Positions 47,815-55,988 of a DNA stretch of 64,000 nucleotides are shown here, one piece after another. The first letter of the stretch is position 1; each line of letters opens with the position of its first letter. The stretch spans positions 103,306-167,305 of the forward strand of contig NZ_JANUQM010000020.1 of assembly GCF_030386795.1 (NCBI RefSeq). Reading direction: 5' to 3'. The DNA is from Streptomyces sp. S.PNR 29. Its GTDB lineage: Bacteria; Actinomycetota; Actinomycetes; Streptomycetales; Streptomycetaceae. A program made the translations under genes and the position numbers. The notes under the pieces were generated by a model. The model made no database searches. It was not told where the DNA came from and saw only the letters and a program-made list of their open reading frames with translations.

Positions 47815-48135
47815 TCACGCCGTGCGGACCGGCTGTCCGGCGACGAGCGGGTGGTCGCGCTCGACCGGGCCGAGGTTGCCGGCGCCGCCGGGCGAGCCGA
47901 GGTCGTCGAAGAACTCGACGTTCGCCTTGTGGTAGTCCGCCCACTCCCCGGGCACGTCGTCCTCGTAGAAGATCGCCTCGACGGGGCAGACCGGTTCGCA
48001 GGCGCCGCAGTCGACGCATTCGTCCGGGTGGATGTACAGGGACCGCCGGCCCTCATAGATGCAGTCGACGGGGCATTCCTCGATGCAGGCCTTGTCCTTG
48101 ACGTCCACACAGGGCTGGGCGATGACGTAGGTCAC
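47815..48135 (-). CDS. fdxA: 7Fe ferredoxin ([3Fe-4S][4Fe-4S])
   Basis: Encodes 106 residues from GTG 48135 with AAGGAAG at 8 nt. Cys9, Cys17 and Cys50 fit the [3Fe-4S] centre; Cys21, Cys40, Cys43 and Cys46 fit the [4Fe-4S] centre (CVDCGACEPVCP). This is the FdxA pattern of mycobacteria and streptomycetes. It is the last gene of the terpenoid operon, 55 bp after ispG. It could supply electrons to IspG and IspH, both Fe-S reductases, and to the P450s PenI and PenM. That role is inferred from position and known cofactor needs. Confidence 0.92.
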   Translation of the reverse strand: MTYVIAQPCVDVKDKACIEECPVDCIYEGRRSLYIHPDECVDCGACEPVCPVEAIFYEDDVPGEWADYHKANVEFFDDLGSPGGAGNLGPVERDHPLVAGQPVRTA

Positions 48136-48190
48136 GGATGCTTCCTTTTGTTCGGGTGGTGGTCGGTGTGCGGTTCCGTGGTGGGCGGGG

Positions 48191-49354
48191 TCATAGGAGA
48201 TGTGCCCCGTGCCGCCCTGTTTCGTCGGCGGCGTCCTCTTCGTCCTGCCGCATCAGCTCGGCGAGCTTGAACGCCTCCTCGATGAGTGTCTCGACGATCT
48301 TCGACTCGGGTACGGTCCTGACGACCTCGCCCTTGACGAAGATCTGCCCCTTGCCGTTGCCGGAGGCGACGCCGAGGTCCGCTTCCCTGGCCTCCCCGGG
48401 GCCGTTCACCACGCACCCCATGACGGCCACGCGCAGCGGGATGTCCATGCCCGCGAGGCCGGCCGTGACCTCGTCGGCCAGCCTGTAGACATCGACCTGG
48501 GCGCGTCCGCAGGACGGGCAGGAGACGATCTCCAGTCCGCGCGGCCTGAGGTTCAGGGACTCCAGGATCTGGATGCCGACCTTGACCTCCTCGGCGGGCG
48601 GCGCGCTCAAGGAGACGCGGATGGTGTCGCCGATGCCCTGGGACAGCAACGCGCCGAACGCGACAGCCGACTTGACGGTGCCCTGGAAGGCGGGGCCCGC
48701 CTCCGTCACACCGAGGTGCAGCGGATAGTCGCACTGCGCCGCGAGCTGCTGGTACGCCTCGACCATGATGACGGGGTCGTTGTGCTTGACGGAGATCTTG
48801 ATGTCCCGGAAGCCGTGCTCCTCGAACAGCGACGCCTCCCAGAGCGCGCTCTCGACCAGCGCCTCCGGGGTGGCCCTGCCGTACTTCTTCAGCAGACGGC
48901 GGTCGAGCGAGCCCGCGTTGACCCCGATACGGACCGGAGTGCCGTGATCCTGGGCGGCCCGCGCGATCTCGCGGACCTTGTCGTCGAACTGCTTGATGTT
49001 GCCCGGGTTGACGCGCACGGCCGCGCAGCCGGCCTCGATGGCGGCGAACACGTACTTGGGCTGGAAGTGGATGTCCGCGATCACCGGGATCTGCGACTTG
49101 CGCGCGATCGTCGACAGCGCGTCGGCGTCGTCCTGCGTGGGGCAGGCGACGCGGACGATCTGGCAGCCGGACGCGGTGAGTTCGGCGATCTGCTGGAGGG
49201 TCGCGCCGATGTCGGACGTGCGGGTCGTGGTCATGGACTGGACCGAGACCGGGGCGTCCCCGCCCACCGGTACGGTCCCCACGTGGATCTGACGGCTGGT
49301 ACGCCGTCGGGCCGGCCTCGGCGGCACCGTCGGCACTCCGAGAGCGACAGGCAT
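48191..49354 (-). CDS. ispG: 4-Hydroxy-3-methylbut-2-enyl-diphosphate synthase
   Basis: Encodes 387 residues from ATG 49354 (GGGGAA upstream). The TIM barrel starts with SRQIHVGTVPVGGDAPVSVQ and has the phrase IRVNPGNIKQFDDK-like. The reductase-like end carries three [4Fe-4S] Cys in VSCPSCGRAQVD and MGCVVNGPGEA. The enzyme converts MEcPP to HMBPP, the sixth MEP step, in the cytoplasm. It is 162 bp after dxs, the one wide gap in this part of the operon. Streptomyces genomes usually hold another copy elsewhere. Confidence 0.95.
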   Translation of the reverse strand: MPVALGVPTVPPRPARRRTSRQIHVGTVPVGGDAPVSVQSMTTTRTSDIGATLQQIAELTASGCQIVRVACPTQDDADALSTIARKSQIPVIADIHFQPKYVFAAIEAGCAAVRVNPGNIKQFDDKVREIARAAQDHGTPVRIGVNAGSLDRRLLKKYGRATPEALVESALWEASLFEEHGFRDIKISVKHNDPVIMVEAYQQLAAQCDYPLHLGVTEAGPAFQGTVKSAVAFGALLSQGIGDTIRVSLSAPPAEEVKVGIQILESLNLRPRGLEIVSCPSCGRAQVDVYRLADEVTAGLAGMDIPLRVAVMGCVVNGPGEAREADLGVASGNGKGQIFVKGEVVRTVPESKIVETLIEEAFKLAELMRQDEEDAADETGRHGAHLL

Positions 49355-49516
49355 GGCAGTTCCCCAAGATGGTCGGCCGGTCCGGGCGGACCGGGTCATG
49401 GCTGATGACTGTGTGCCGTTGCGGGCCGTGGAGGTGCCGGCAGCCGGCCCCTCGGGCGGTCGGCGGGGTCGTCACCGTGCGGGTGGGCGCCGACCGCCCG
49501 TCGGGGTGCCCGGCTG

Positions 49517-51304
49517 TCAGCCGACGGCGAGGGAGGCGGTGGCTCCCTGCCGGGCCTGCCGTTTGGAGGGCAGGGCCTCCAGCAGCGCGTGGGTGAGATG
49601 GCGGGGGGTGAGGCCGCCGGCCTCCAGGACGTCGGCCCGTGAGCCGTGGTCGAGGAAGCGCTGCGGGATACCGAAGATGTGCACCGGCAGGCCCGACTTG
49701 GCGTCGCTCAGCGCCTGGGCGACGCGCGCCCCGACGCCGCCGACCCGGCCGCTGTCCTCGACCGTGGCGACCAGCAGGTGATCCAGGGCCAGCCCGGTCA
49801 GCTCGGGCGGCACCGGTTTGATCCAGCGGGGGTCCACGACGGTGACCCCGACGCCGTGCCCGGCCAGCCGTTCGGCGACGTCGAGGCAGGTGGCGGCCAT
49901 GGCGCCGACGGAGACCAGGAGAATGTCCGGACGCTCGCCGCGGTGCAGGACGTCCAGATCGGCGTAGACGTCCACGGCCGGGATGTCCGTTCCGCTGGAG
50001 CCCTTGGGGAAGCGCAGGGCGGTGGGGCCGTCGTCGCAGGCCACGGCCTCCCGCAGGGCGCGGCGCAGGGTGGCGGCGTCGCGGGGGGCGGCCAGCCGCA
50101 GGCCGGGCACCAGGTTCAGCAGCGACAGATCCCACATGCCGTTGTGCGAGGGGCCGTCGTCGCCGGTCACGCCGGCCCGGTCCAGGACGAAGGTGACCGG
50201 GGCGCGGTGCAGGGCCACATCCATCAGGAGCTGGTCGAAGGCCCGGTTGAGGAAGGTGGAGTACAGCGCGACGACCGGGTGCACCCCGCCGAGGGCCAGC
50301 CCCGCGGCGGTGGTCACGGCGTGCTGTTCGGCGATGCCGACGTCGATGACGCGCTCGGGGTGGCGGCGGGCGAACTCGCTGAGCCCGGTCGGGTCGAGCA
50401 TGGCCGCGGTGATGACCACCAGGTCCGGCCGGTCGGCGGCGAGGTCGGCCAGCTCGCTGCCGAACACGGACGTCCAGCTGGGTGCGCCCCCCGCCTTCCG
50501 GGCGGAGGCGGCGCGCACGGCGTGGAAGCGGTCCGTGTCGTCCTGCTCGGCGGGGAGGTGGCCGCGGCCCTTCTCGGTGACGCAGTGCACCACCACGGGC
50601 CTGCGCAGGGCGACGGCCTCGCGCAGCGCCGTCTCCACGGCCTCGATGTCATGGCCGTCCACCGGGCCGACGTAGGCGAGCCCCAGGTTCTCGAACAGCG
50701 CCCCCGGGGCCTCGCCCGCGCGCAGGTCGGCGAGGTGTCCGGCGATGGCGCCGGCGGTGGGGGCGTAGGAGCGGCCGTTGTCGTTGAGGACCACGACGAC
50801 GGGGCGTTCGGGGGCCGCGCCGATGTTGTTGAGGGCTTCCCAGGCCATGCCCCCGGTGAGCGCGCCGTCGCCGAGCACGGCGACCACGGCGCGGTCGCTC
50901 CGCCCGAGCAGGGCGTTGGCGCGGGCGAGGCCGTCCGCCCAGGACAGGGCGGTCGAGGCGTGCGAGTTCTCGATGACGTCGTGCTCGGACTCGGCGCGGC
51001 ACGGGTAGCCGGACATGCCGCCGGTGCGGCGGAGCGTGGCGAGGGCCTCGGCGCGGCCGGTGAGGATCTTGTGGACGTAGGCCTGGTGGCCGGTGTCCCA
51101 CAGGATCTTGTCGCGCGGGGAGTCGAAGACGCGGTGCAGGGCGATGGACAGTTCGACGACGCCGAGGTTGGGGCCGAGGTGGCCGCCGTTGGCGGTGCAG
51201 GTGTCCACCAGCAGCCGCCGGATCTGCGGCGCCAGTTCACGGGCCGCCTGCGGGGACAGGGCGCGCAGGTCCTCCGGCCCCCGGATCTCCTCCAGGCGTG
51301 GCAT
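49517..51304 (-). CDS. dxs: 1-Deoxy-D-xylulose-5-phosphate synthase
   Basis: Encodes 595 residues from ATG 51304 (GAGGG at 8 nt), matching the usual MPxLxxIRGPxDL start. An in-frame ATG at 51337 overlaps the ispH stop (ATGA) and could be an alternative coupled start adding 11 residues. Thiamine-diphosphate motif GDGALTGGMAWEALNN, His in GGHLGPNLGVVEL, and the transketolase-type DVGIAEQHAV are present. The enzyme makes DXP from pyruvate and glyceraldehyde-3-phosphate, the flux-controlling first MEP step. It is somewhat shorter than housekeeping Dxs (about 640) and is probably a second copy dedicated to this pathway. Confidence 0.93.
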   Translation of the reverse strand: MPRLEEIRGPEDLRALSPQAARELAPQIRRLLVDTCTANGGHLGPNLGVVELSIALHRVFDSPRDKILWDTGHQAYVHKILTGRAEALATLRRTGGMSGYPCRAESEHDVIENSHASTALSWADGLARANALLGRSDRAVVAVLGDGALTGGMAWEALNNIGAAPERPVVVVLNDNGRSYAPTAGAIAGHLADLRAGEAPGALFENLGLAYVGPVDGHDIEAVETALREAVALRRPVVVHCVTEKGRGHLPAEQDDTDRFHAVRAASARKAGGAPSWTSVFGSELADLAADRPDLVVITAAMLDPTGLSEFARRHPERVIDVGIAEQHAVTTAAGLALGGVHPVVALYSTFLNRAFDQLLMDVALHRAPVTFVLDRAGVTGDDGPSHNGMWDLSLLNLVPGLRLAAPRDAATLRRALREAVACDDGPTALRFPKGSSGTDIPAVDVYADLDVLHRGERPDILLVSVGAMAATCLDVAERLAGHGVGVTVVDPRWIKPVPPELTGLALDHLLVATVEDSGRVGGVGARVAQALSDAKSGLPVHIFGIPQRFLDHGSRADVLEAGGLTPRHLTHALLEALPSKRQARQGATASLAVG

Positions 51305-51333
51305 GGCGCGACCCTCTCTCTCCAGTGGTGGAT

Positions 51334-52332
51334 TCATCGCACCCCACCGGGTGCGGACGAGACCTCGCCGGCCAGCGGTGTCCGCGGGACGCGGCCTGTG
51401 ACCGGGTCGGCCAGCCGGCCGGGCATGGAGAACACGACGTCCTCGGCGATGCCCCGCTGGAGCTCGACCTGGTCGAAGCCGAGTTCGGCGAGCCGGGCGA
51501 GGAGCCCGTCGACGAGGATCTCCGGGGCACTGGCCCCGGCGCTGATGCCGATCGACGACACGTCCTTCAGCCAGGCCGCTTCGAGGTGCTGTACGTCGGG
51601 CACCAGATGGGCGGCGGCGCCGTGGTCGCGGGCCACCTCCACCATGCGCAGCGAGTTGCTGGAGTTGCGCGAGCCGACGATCAGGACCAGGTCGTTGTCG
51701 CGTGCGAGGTCCTTGACGGCGTTCTGCCGGTTCTGGCTGGCGTAGCAGATGTCGTCGCCGGGGGTGATCAGGTCGGTGAAGCGGGCGCGCAGGGCCTCGA
51801 CGACGCGCTCGGTCTCGTCGAACGAGAGGGTGGTCTGGGTGAGGACGGCGACCGGGGTGTCGTCGGGCAGGCCGAGGCGCCGTACGTCGTCCTCGGTCCC
51901 GATGACGACGATCCGGTCGGGGGCCTCGCCGAGGACGCCCTCGACCTCCTCGTGGCCCTCGTGCCCGACGAGGAGGACGGTGCGGCCGTCGCGGGCGAAG
52001 CGCACCGCTTCCTGGTGAACCTTGGAGACCAGCGGGCAGGTGGCGTCGATGACGTCGAGCTGCCGGCCGGCGGCGGCGGAGCGCACCGAGGGGGAGACGC
52101 CGTGCGCGGAGAAGACACAGACCGCGCCCTGCGGAACCTCCTCCTCGCTGTCGACGAAGACCGCGCCGCGTTTTTGCAGCTCCGAGACGATGTAGTGGTT
52201 GTGCACGATCTCCTTGCGGACGTACACCGGCGCCCCGTGCAGGTCCAGCGCCCGCTCGACGATGCCGATGGCGCGCCGTACGCCCGCGCAGAAGCCGCGC
52301 GGCTGGGCCAGGACGACGTTCCCTTCGCTCAC
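51334..52332 (-). CDS. ispH: 4-Hydroxy-3-methylbut-2-enyl diphosphate reductase
   Basis: Encodes 332 residues from GTG 52332, which overlaps the penI stop codon (GTGA). The three Fe-S Cys are in GFCAGVRRA, DATCPLVSK and DDICYASQNRQNA; active-site HNHYIV and GHEGHEEVEG are intact. The enzyme makes IPP and DMAPP from HMBPP. Its start inside the penI stop makes coupling to the pentalenolactone operon unavoidable. The dxs gene follows immediately. Confidence 0.95.
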   Translation of the reverse strand: MSEGNVVLAQPRGFCAGVRRAIGIVERALDLHGAPVYVRKEIVHNHYIVSELQKRGAVFVDSEEEVPQGAVCVFSAHGVSPSVRSAAAGRQLDVIDATCPLVSKVHQEAVRFARDGRTVLLVGHEGHEEVEGVLGEAPDRIVVIGTEDDVRRLGLPDDTPVAVLTQTTLSFDETERVVEALRARFTDLITPGDDICYASQNRQNAVKDLARDNDLVLIVGSRNSSNSLRMVEVARDHGAAAHLVPDVQHLEAAWLKDVSSIGISAGASAPEILVDGLLARLAELGFDQVELQRGIAEDVVFSMPGRLADPVTGRVPRTPLAGEVSSAPGGVR

Positions 52333-53723
52333 GGCGCGTCACCCCCGGCCGGTGCGGGGACGGCGGAGGCCGTCCGGCGCGGGGTGCGTGCGTCCAGCCG
52401 CAGGCGCAGCCGGCGCGGGTGGTAGACGGTGGCCAGCGGGACCGGGCGGATGTCCATGCCGGGCTCGCAGGTGACCCGCCAGCGGCCGAGGATGGTGGCG
52501 AGCCCCAGGGTGGCCTCGGTGCGTGCGTAGAGGTCGCCGATGCACTTGCGGGCGCCGGTGCCGAACGGCACGTAGGCGTGGCGGGAGGCCGGCGCGATAC
52601 GGTCCGGGAGCCAGCGGTCGGGGTCGAACTTCCCGGGGTTGTCGAAGGCGTCCTCGTACTGGGCGACCGCGGCGGGGCTGAAGACGACGGTGGAGCCGGT
52701 GGGCAGCCGACGGCCCGCGAGTTCGGTCGGGGCGGCGGTGAGGCGGGTGAACAGCCAGGCCGGCGGGTGCAGTCGCAGCGTCTCGGAGATGATCCGGTCG
52801 GTCAGGGAGAGGTTCGGCAGGTCGTCCCACTGCGGGGCGCGGCCGTCGAGGACGGTGTCGATCTCGTCGTAGAGCGCGGCCTCGATCTGCGGGTGCTGGG
52901 AGAGAAGGTAGAAGACCCAGGTGAGGGTGCCGGCGACGGTCTCGGTGCCGGCCGCCATGACGGTGATGACCTGGTCGTGTATCTCCTTGTCGCCGAGCCG
53001 GCCGCCGTCGTCGTCGCGGGAGGCGATCAGGGCGGCGAGCAGGTCGTCGCGCTCGGTGCCGGAGCTGCGGTAGTCGTCGATGAGCCGCTGGGTGGTCTCG
53101 TGCAGGAAGTTCAGATTGCTCCGGTAGCGGCGCTGGGACGGCAGGGGCAGCCGGCGGATCGAGGCCGGCAGGAACATCTGCCGGAACAGGCCGTTGAGCA
53201 CCACGTCGAAGGAACGCTCCACCTTCGCCGCCAGCTCGGGGCTGACGGGTGTGGAGTACAGGGTGCGGCCGACCGTGCGCAGGGCCATGCCGTACATCTC
53301 CTGGAAGGCGTCGACGACCATGCCGTCGTGCCAGCGCGACGCCGTGGCCTCGATCTCGGCGTGCATGGCCTCGGCGTAGCGTTTGAGCTGGGAGCGGGTG
53401 AACGCCGACTGCATCAGCCGGCGCTGGCGGCGGTGGTCGGCGAACGGGCAGGTGACCAGGCCGTTGCCGGCGATGTCGCGGGCGCGGTCGTAGAACACGC
53501 CGCCCTTGTCGAAGACGCGGTCGTTGGTCAGGACGTGCCGCAGCAGTTCGGGGTGGGTCGGGACGTAGGCCGTCGTGGGTCCGATCTTGATCTCGACCAG
53601 GTCGCCGTGGGCCGACAGCGAGGTCATGAAGTTCACCGGGTGACGCATCATCTGGAGGGCGTGTCCCACGATGGGGAGCGCCCCGGGCGCCGCTCCCGCC
53701 GAGAAGGTGGTCTGCTCGGTCAT
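52329..53723 (-). CDS. penI: Cytochrome P450 PenI/PtlI-type (CYP183A), pentalenene C13 oxidase
   Basis: Encodes 464 residues from ATG 53723. Heme-binding FGTGARKCIGD near residue 405, I-helix AAGTETVAGT and K-helix ETLRLHPP are normal. In the known pen/pnt/ptl clusters the P450 next to pentalenene synthase (PtlI, CYP183A1) oxidises pentalenene at C13 to pentalen-13-al, so the assignment rests on context plus class. It overlaps ispH at its 3' end. A 112-bp gap with a 20-bp tandem repeat separates it from penA. Confidence 0.9.
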   Translation of the reverse strand: MTEQTTFSAGAAPGALPIVGHALQMMRHPVNFMTSLSAHGDLVEIKIGPTTAYVPTHPELLRHVLTNDRVFDKGGVFYDRARDIAGNGLVTCPFADHRRQRRLMQSAFTRSQLKRYAEAMHAEIEATASRWHDGMVVDAFQEMYGMALRTVGRTLYSTPVSPELAAKVERSFDVVLNGLFRQMFLPASIRRLPLPSQRRYRSNLNFLHETTQRLIDDYRSSGTERDDLLAALIASRDDDGGRLGDKEIHDQVITVMAAGTETVAGTLTWVFYLLSQHPQIEAALYDEIDTVLDGRAPQWDDLPNLSLTDRIISETLRLHPPAWLFTRLTAAPTELAGRRLPTGSTVVFSPAAVAQYEDAFDNPGKFDPDRWLPDRIAPASRHAYVPFGTGARKCIGDLYARTEATLGLATILGRWRVTCEPGMDIRPVPLATVYHPRRLRLRLDARTPRRTASAVPAPAGGDAP

Positions 53724-53751
53724 TCGATTCTCAACTTCCCGTCTCTACTGA

Positions 53752-53791
53752 TCTGTTGACGGCTGTTCCGGTCTGTTGACAGCTGTGCCGC
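53752..53791 (-). repeat. 20-bp tandem direct repeat between penA and penI
   Basis: Two adjacent 20-bp units (53752-53771 and 53772-53791), both starting TCTGTTGAC, differ at only 3-4 positions. They lie in the short gap before penI. They may be a duplicated regulatory half-site or a slippage product. Confidence 0.5.
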
Positions 53792-53835
53792 CGCGACGGC
53801 CGGGCGCGGGTGCGTGGTGCTGGTGTGCGGTACTG

Positions 53836-54849
53836 CTAGCGGGCGGTGCTGCCGAGCTCCTCCAGGTAGCCCTGGGCACCGGCGGCGAGCGCGAACTCGG
53901 CGTCGTAGCGGCCCGAGGAGCGGTGCCAGTCGTAGGAACCCCTGATCACGGTGCGCACGGCGTCGTTGCGGTACCGCTCCAGGGCCTCGCGCTCGGCCTC
54001 GTCGAGCCGGTAGATGTCGCCGACCTGCGGCAGGCAGGACTCCAGCAGGAGGTACTGCTCCAGGCGGGCGCGCACCTCGTTCTGGATGTGGGAGATGCTG
54101 CGGGCCTTGGACCAGCCGTGCTCCCGGCGCAGGATCATGACCATGTTGTTCTGCTCGCCGCGGGCCTCCTCCTTCTCCAGCGAGGCGATGTCGTTGAGCA
54201 GCAGATTGACGTCGACGGCGATCTGGAGCATCGCGGAGAGCACGGCACTGTCGAAGACCCGGTGCGGCACCTCGAAGCGGCCCGCGCGCTCGGCGAGGTC
54301 GACCGTCGGCTGCACCCCGATGGTCTGCCGGCGCACGGCCAGGTACTGGGCCGCGGAGTTGTACGGAGTGTCCCAGAAGCGGCTCTCCGCCTCGTCGACG
54401 TAGCCGTCGAAGTAACTGCGCCAGTGCCGGGCGCTGCGCGCGCACCAGGCGGGCGTCATGCCCTCGCAGGTGCGCCGCCAGATGTCGGCGAAGCCGTGGG
54501 CGATGGGCGGCGCGGTGTCGGGGAGGGGGCCGTCCAGCGCCGCGGCGACCGCGTCCGTGAGCTGTTTGGCCTCCTCCGGGTTCTCGCCGCGCGGCCCGTC
54601 GAAGAGGTCGTCGAAGAGGAAGAACCACGACATCAGGTCGACGCCCAGGTCCAGGTCGGCGCCGGTGGCGTGCGGGTAGAAACGGGAGGCCAGGTCGGCG
54701 TAGCCACCGCGCAGATGACGCGTCGCCGCCGCCTCGGACTTGATCAGCCCGAGCGACCGCGGCCAGGCGAGCTGCTCGGCGTCGGCCCGCGCATGGTCCG
54801 GGCTCTGGCGGCCCGGCAGGGGTATGTAGAAGTCGACGTCCTGGGGCAT
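53836..54849 (-). CDS. penA: Pentalenene synthase
   Basis: Encodes 337 residues, exactly the length of the Streptomyces exfoliatus enzyme, from ATG 54849 with AAGGA upstream. Metal-binding motifs and active-site positions match the published numbering: Phe76, Phe77, Asp80, Asp81 and Asp84 in WFFLFDDLFD, the NSE triad in NDIASLEKE near 219-227, and Trp308-His309 in YDWHRS. The enzyme cyclises farnesyl diphosphate to the tricyclic sesquiterpene pentalenene. It sits downstream of the polyprenyl synthase that likely supplies FPP. Confidence 0.96.
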   Translation of the reverse strand: MPQDVDFYIPLPGRQSPDHARADAEQLAWPRSLGLIKSEAAATRHLRGGYADLASRFYPHATGADLDLGVDLMSWFFLFDDLFDGPRGENPEEAKQLTDAVAAALDGPLPDTAPPIAHGFADIWRRTCEGMTPAWCARSARHWRSYFDGYVDEAESRFWDTPYNSAAQYLAVRRQTIGVQPTVDLAERAGRFEVPHRVFDSAVLSAMLQIAVDVNLLLNDIASLEKEEARGEQNNMVMILRREHGWSKARSISHIQNEVRARLEQYLLLESCLPQVGDIYRLDEAEREALERYRNDAVRTVIRGSYDWHRSSGRYDAEFALAAGAQGYLEELGSTAR

Positions 54850-54974
54850 GAGGGAATCCTTGGGAGTGGGTTGCGGAGGGACAGCGGGCATGGCGGTGCC
54901 CTGGCGGGGGCGCTGCGCTGATCGCAGCCTCAGAAGTCGGAAAGGGGCATACGGGTACGGGGGCGAACCCGGTC

Positions 54975-55988
54975 TCAGACCTCCCGGTCGACGACGAACC
55001 GCCCGAGCGCGAGGAGTTCGTCCCGCGCACCGGCGTCCAGCTCGACACCGCGCAGCGCGTCCTCGGCCAGTGCCAACCGCCGGGCGGCCTCGGCCAGCGC
55101 CCAGTCCCGGCCGCCGGCGCCCTCGATCAGGCCGGCCACGCGCCGCAGTTCCTCCTCGTCGGGTTCGCCGGGGGCGATGAGCCAGGCGGCCAGCTCGGCG
55201 CTGAGCGGACCGTCCTGGTTCAGCGCGTGGCTCACCGGCAGGGACTTCTTGCGGGAGCGCAGATCGGAATGGACCGGCTTGCCGGTGACGGCCGGGTCGC
55301 CCCAGATGCCGAGAACGTCGTCGACGAGCTGGAAGGCGATACCGACCTGGTCGCCGTAGAGCGCCAGCGCGTCCACCGTCGCCTCCGGTGCCCCGGCGAG
55401 GACGGCGCCGATCGCGGCGCTCGCCGACAGCAGCGCGCCGGTCTTGCCGGCGGCCATGTCGACGCACTCCTCGACCGTGACGTGCGAGCGCTGTTCGAAG
55501 GACAGGTCCTGGACCTGGCCGCGGATCAGATGCCGAGTCGTGCGTGCCAGCAGCCGGGCGGCGGGCGCCGCCGTCGGCAGCCCGGTGTCCAGCAGCACCT
55601 CCTGGGCGAGCGCCAGCATCGCGTCACCGGTCAGGATGGCGCTGGAGGGACCCCACAGCTTCCACACCGTGCGCCGGTGGCGGCGCTCCTCGTCGCCGTC
55701 CATCAGATCGTCGTGCACCAGGGAGAAGTTGTGCACGAGCTCCACGGCGACGGCCCCGGGCAGGGCGACCTCCGGCGGTGCGCCGACCGCCTCGGCCGAC
55801 AGCAGCGCGAGCGCCGGCCGTACGGCCTTGCCCGCGTCGGCTCTGGTGGGCGCGCCGCCGGCGGTGATCCAGCCGAAGTGGTAGGCCGCCTGGTGACGTG
55901 AGCGGTGGTCGAGCCGGTCGACGGCGGCGCGCAGCGCCGGGGTGATCGTGTCCCGGCTGTGGCTGAGGCAGGCGGGAGCGGTGCTCAT
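54975..55988 (-). CDS. penB: Polyprenyl diphosphate synthase, probable FPP synthase (PtlB counterpart)
   Basis: Encodes 337 residues from ATG 55988, overlapping the penD stop (ATGA). The first Asp-rich motif is normal (VHDDLMDGD). The second reads LVDDVLGIWGD, with Gly where many enzymes have the fifth-position Asp; this variant is common in actinobacterial synthases. A Phe lies five residues before the first Asp pair, which is seen in both FPP and some GGPP synthases. Product length therefore cannot be read from sequence. The FPP assignment follows from the neighbouring pentalenene synthase and PtlB in the related neopentalenolactone cluster. Confidence 0.87.
   Translation of the reverse strand: MSTAPACLSHSRDTITPALRAAVDRLDHRSRHQAAYHFGWITAGGAPTRADAGKAVRPALALLSAEAVGAPPEVALPGAVAVELVHNFSLVHDDLMDGDEERRHRRTVWKLWGPSSAILTGDAMLALAQEVLLDTGLPTAAPAARLLARTTRHLIRGQVQDLSFEQRSHVTVEECVDMAAGKTGALLSASAAIGAVLAGAPEATVDALALYGDQVGIAFQLVDDVLGIWGDPAVTGKPVHSDLRSRKKSLPVSHALNQDGPLSAELAAWLIAPGEPDEEELRRVAGLIEGAGGRDWALAEAARRLALAEDALRGVELDAGARDELLALGRFVVDREV

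Noticed and set aside
49355..49516. Upstream extension of ispG (start at 49399) and a small gene between dxs and ispG
   Set aside because: ATG 49354 has a good ribosome site and the usual N-terminus. The gap has no frame with start signal or family motif.
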